The notes below the pieces were generated by a model, which had not been told where the DNA came from, ran no database searches, and saw only the letters and a program-made list of their open reading frames with translations. Shown in pieces: positions 61,536 to 64,000 of a stretch of DNA of 64,000 nucleotides. The DNA lies in assembly GCA_008477525.1 (NCBI GenBank), contig SPDT01000007.1, positions 620,001-684,000 of the forward strand, in the 5' to 3' direction. How positions within the stretch are numbered: position 1 is the stretch's first letter; every line of letters starts with the position of its first letter. This DNA is from Hypomyces perniciosus. Its lineage: Eukaryota > Ascomycota > Sordariomycetes > Hypocreales > Hypocreaceae. Both the position numbers and the translations under genes were made by a program.

Positions 61536-63766
61536 GCTACGAAGCCTTACCACATAGAAACATGTTCAAATCTGCGTCATCTTCCTCAGCAATAATTGTT
61601 CGCTTTCCTAAAATTCAGTCTATCACGCCAATTTTTTTTATTGATTTGCACGGAGCCTTGCTGCATTTTCTCGTTATTTGATTTGGCTGCATGTGCGAAG
61701 CATAGATGAATAAAACCTAGAGTGGGAACTGGTACTACCTTCGGCCAAGTCAGCAGCTACTCTCGTAGGGACTCTGTCCACTAATTTAGATGTTGTATTT
61801 CTTGAATGCCGGAATAGATTTCCTCTCGTCAGAGATAGCTGCGTTGTGTTGATCAGTACAATAAATTCTCAATGACGCGGTAAGCTTCAGCCGTGCGAGG
61901 TCGGTGTGCCAAGGATACTTCACAGGCTAGACCTGGGGAATAGTGTGGTTTCATCGGAATAAGTTGCTCCGTTTCCGCTGGCAGAAAGCGCTCGCGCCCC
62001 TCGACAGCATGCACAGTTAGTGTTACACTGTATTCTGCCGGCAATAAACGCTCGATCTTGCATATCTGACTTTTTATTTCTGTCATGGCATTCTGCCGAC
62101 AGCTCTTTCTACTTTCGGTGAATTGGAACACCCCACCCCTGGTTGCCCTAGTGCTGTCAGGACTCTCCCCTACTGCGGGACCATGGCATGAACCATGAAG
62201 GGGTTGCACACGTTACCTGCCAGGGGTCCTACCTGCAATGGATTAGTTCACGATGAACCCATGATTCATAAAACTTCAAAAAGGAACTGTCAGCAGTGTA
62301 GATTATTCTGTCTCCACTCGCTTGCCTTTGAACTTAATTGCAACACGTATTCCAAAATCGGGTGATGAGCCCAACACGAGCAAGGACTTTACAATGTGCT
62401 GAGATTTCTTGACACCTTATCAACTACTGTCACACAACAACATTCAGGGATATCTGACAAAGCCTAACGAAGATGCTTTCGAGCTCAAGCAATTGCTGAA
62501 TGCGGTTTTCTGGCTAATTGAGCAGAATTGTTGGTACCTGAAAATATGACATTATGAAGGGGTGAAGGAAGGGATGGCTAAAACACTCTTACGTATTGAA
62601 GCACCTCTTTGCATCGCAATACTGGGTGGCATAAATTACAGCGACATCTGTAAACAAATTGAGTGTCTGGTAAGTATTGTGATATTCTGGTACAACTAAA
62701 GTGCCATCAAATTGTTGAAAACGTCATTTACGTAGTCAGCTTGTTCATATCACGAAGGTAGGGCGCGAGAATTCCACTCAATTGACTATGTCCCTTCCAC
62801 TAAATTGGTTGCCTTTCCAGCCCAGCCAAGGTCTTTATCGCATCCATGGATGAGATATTGTGTCACCTCCACGTTGTCCTGTCAGTTTAAGACGGGCCTA
62901 ACTGGCCAGCAAGCTGCCAGAGAATAGCCGGAGGTGTTGACCTTATAGCCGTTCGCTACGTTTCGCCAGACAAAGGAAATGATTCGAGGCCATAGGCCTC
63001 AGGATTCAGGCACCAGGAGGAAAAACCCTCCTTGCAGAGGGGAAAACACCTGAGCGTTAGCTGCTGAGCCCTATATAGGGTCTAGCAAGTGGTTCAGGGC
63101 AGGTTGTGCCTCTTGCGAGGCGATGTGTCGGCAGCAGAGCTGCACGTGTTGTGAGGCCAGCTCTCGAGGAAGGTGAAGCTCTCCGAATTCCTCCCTCTTT
63201 GTGCGCTGTTAGGACCTGAGACAGACCAGTGGACCTGCAAAATTACCCCGCCGCGCTACATAACAAGCCATAACAGCTGTTAGCGCGGGGAACTTTTTAT
63301 AGGGGAGAGTTGTGGAATGGCGTGAATGCTACATATGCGTGAGAGAAGGACGTAGTGGTCATGGTGAAGGTACAGATAGTCTAATAATGTACCAAGATCG
63401 GTTCTAGATTGGCTCTTATTATACTCCGCAAAACTCAAAGAAATGGACATTGCCCATTTGTTGACTATTGTGTTCTTCTGTCCAATATGGGCTACCAATC
63501 GTTCCATTTCATGCGCAACAAGGCAGACTCAGAAACGTGCTGTTATGTATGCTATGTAAGATAGGTACATAAAGGGCAAATCTAGTGCCTGCAAGTCTAT
63601 ATGTGTGTGTGTGCTTTATATACATATATCCTGTGCATAGCTTGTACATACATTGAGTAGGTTTAGCAGCTATGTAATAAGACTACCGTGTCAATTAGTA
63701 AGCATATATTTAGCCATCAAATTCTCTGTCCCTTCACTTTACTGGGCTACCTCATGTTCCGTATAG
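61536..63766. other. Region downstream of the DUF3435 gene, no firm gene
   Basis: Balanced composition. A minus-strand frame at 62209-61853 (118 residues, with two similar segments ERLLPAEYSV and ERFLPAETEQ) is the longest candidate but has no recognised domain; I give it low weight. A 75-residue minus frame lies at 63507-63280. A GT microsatellite is at about 63601-63612. If a captain-type element starts upstream, this stretch would be the start of its cargo. Confidence 0.4.
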
Positions 63767-64000
63767 TTTCCCAGGACGGTATAATTTCCCAGGACAGTAC
63801 AGTTTCCCAGGACAGCATAGTTTCCCAGGACAGTAAAGTTTCCCAGGACAGCATAGTTTCCCAGGACAGCACAGTTTCCTAGGACAGTATAATTTCCCAG
63901 GACAGTATAATTTCCCAGGACAGCATAGTTTCCCAGGACAGCACAGTTTCCCAGGACAGTATAATTTCCTGGGACAGGATAATTTCCCAGGACAGCACAG
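63767..64000 (+). repeat. 18-bp minisatellite, 13 units, continuing beyond the window
   Basis: Unit TTTCCCAGGACAGYAYAR repeats exactly every 18 bp with no length change from 63767 to the last base (234 bp). Variation is confined mostly to the last six bases (TATAA, CATAG, CACAG, TAAAG) and a few C/T changes. In one frame it would encode a hexapeptide (S-Q-D-S-x-V), but CCTAGG in unit 7 creates a stop at 63880-63882. Confidence 0.95.

Noticed and set aside
61853..62209. 118-residue minus-strand frame as a gene
   Set aside because: No recognised domain or introns, and composition gives no clear coding bias. Kept only as a low-weight candidate in the intergenic note.
63767..64000. CRISPR array
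   Set aside because: Units are contiguous 18-bp tandem repeats with no spacers, in a fungal context.
1..64000. tRNA or rRNA genes
   Set aside because: I saw no cloverleaf with A/B boxes or rRNA core sequence. The GTTATAAGCC words are retroelement primer-binding sites, not tRNA genes.

Overview
The window looks like a chromosome segment of a filamentous ascomycete (Pezizomycotina). Short introns (46-76 bp) with GTATGT-like donors, CTAAC/CTGAC-type branch points and YAG acceptors interrupt genes of typical fungal families. The sequence alternates sharply between extremely AT-rich blocks and blocks of ordinary base composition. The AT-rich blocks (about 1-7940, 11700-39660, 52430-58650) show the signature of repeat-induced point mutation (RIP): retrotransposon reading frames are still recognisable, but CAA/CAG/TGG codons have become TAA/TAG and GAT has become AAT.

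The AT-rich blocks are nested LTR retrotransposons, and many junctions can be dated relative to each other from 5-bp target-site duplications (TSDs) that I read directly. Four LTR families are present. A is a ~265 bp Copia LTR, TGTTGGG...CA. B is a 580 bp Copia LTR, TGTTAAAA...CAACA. C is a 270 bp Gypsy LTR, starting TGTCACGGG on the coding strand. D is a 262 bp Gypsy LTR, TGTTAGGAGACC on the coding strand. A complete Gypsy C (11996-18214, TSD AATAG) carries solo LTRs of families B and D. A complete Copia A (20993-28102, TSD AGAAG) sits inside a solo LTR of its own family (TSD CTATT), which itself sits inside the gag of Copia B. Short solo LTRs (44311, 33604, 17922, 16406) are nearly free of RIP, while full-length elements are destroyed.

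The balanced-composition islands hold the genes. The 8.6-11.5 kb island has one four-pass membrane protein. The 39.7-52.4 kb island has an intact five-exon NCS1 (Fur-type) nucleobase/allantoin transporter, a polyketide-synthase relic (methyltransferase and enoyl-reductase fragments), an intact stand-alone enoyl-reductase-like MDR protein, a truncated nitrilase/cyanide-hydratase pseudogene, and a ~958-residue fungal-specific protein with an apparent single-base frameshift near its N terminus. The PKS relic, MDR reductase and nitrilase relic together look like the remains of a secondary-metabolite cluster.

The right-hand island (58.65-64 kb) begins with an intact five-exon gene for a 745-residue DUF3435/FluG-domain protein. 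It has a visible tyrosine-recombinase constellation (R258, YNLR 415-418, H442, Y452) and two C-terminal C2H2 fingers. DUF3435 proteins include the captain recombinases of Starship giant transposons, so this edge is the best candidate for an undescribed mobile system in the window. The window ends inside an 18-bp minisatellite (13 units seen).
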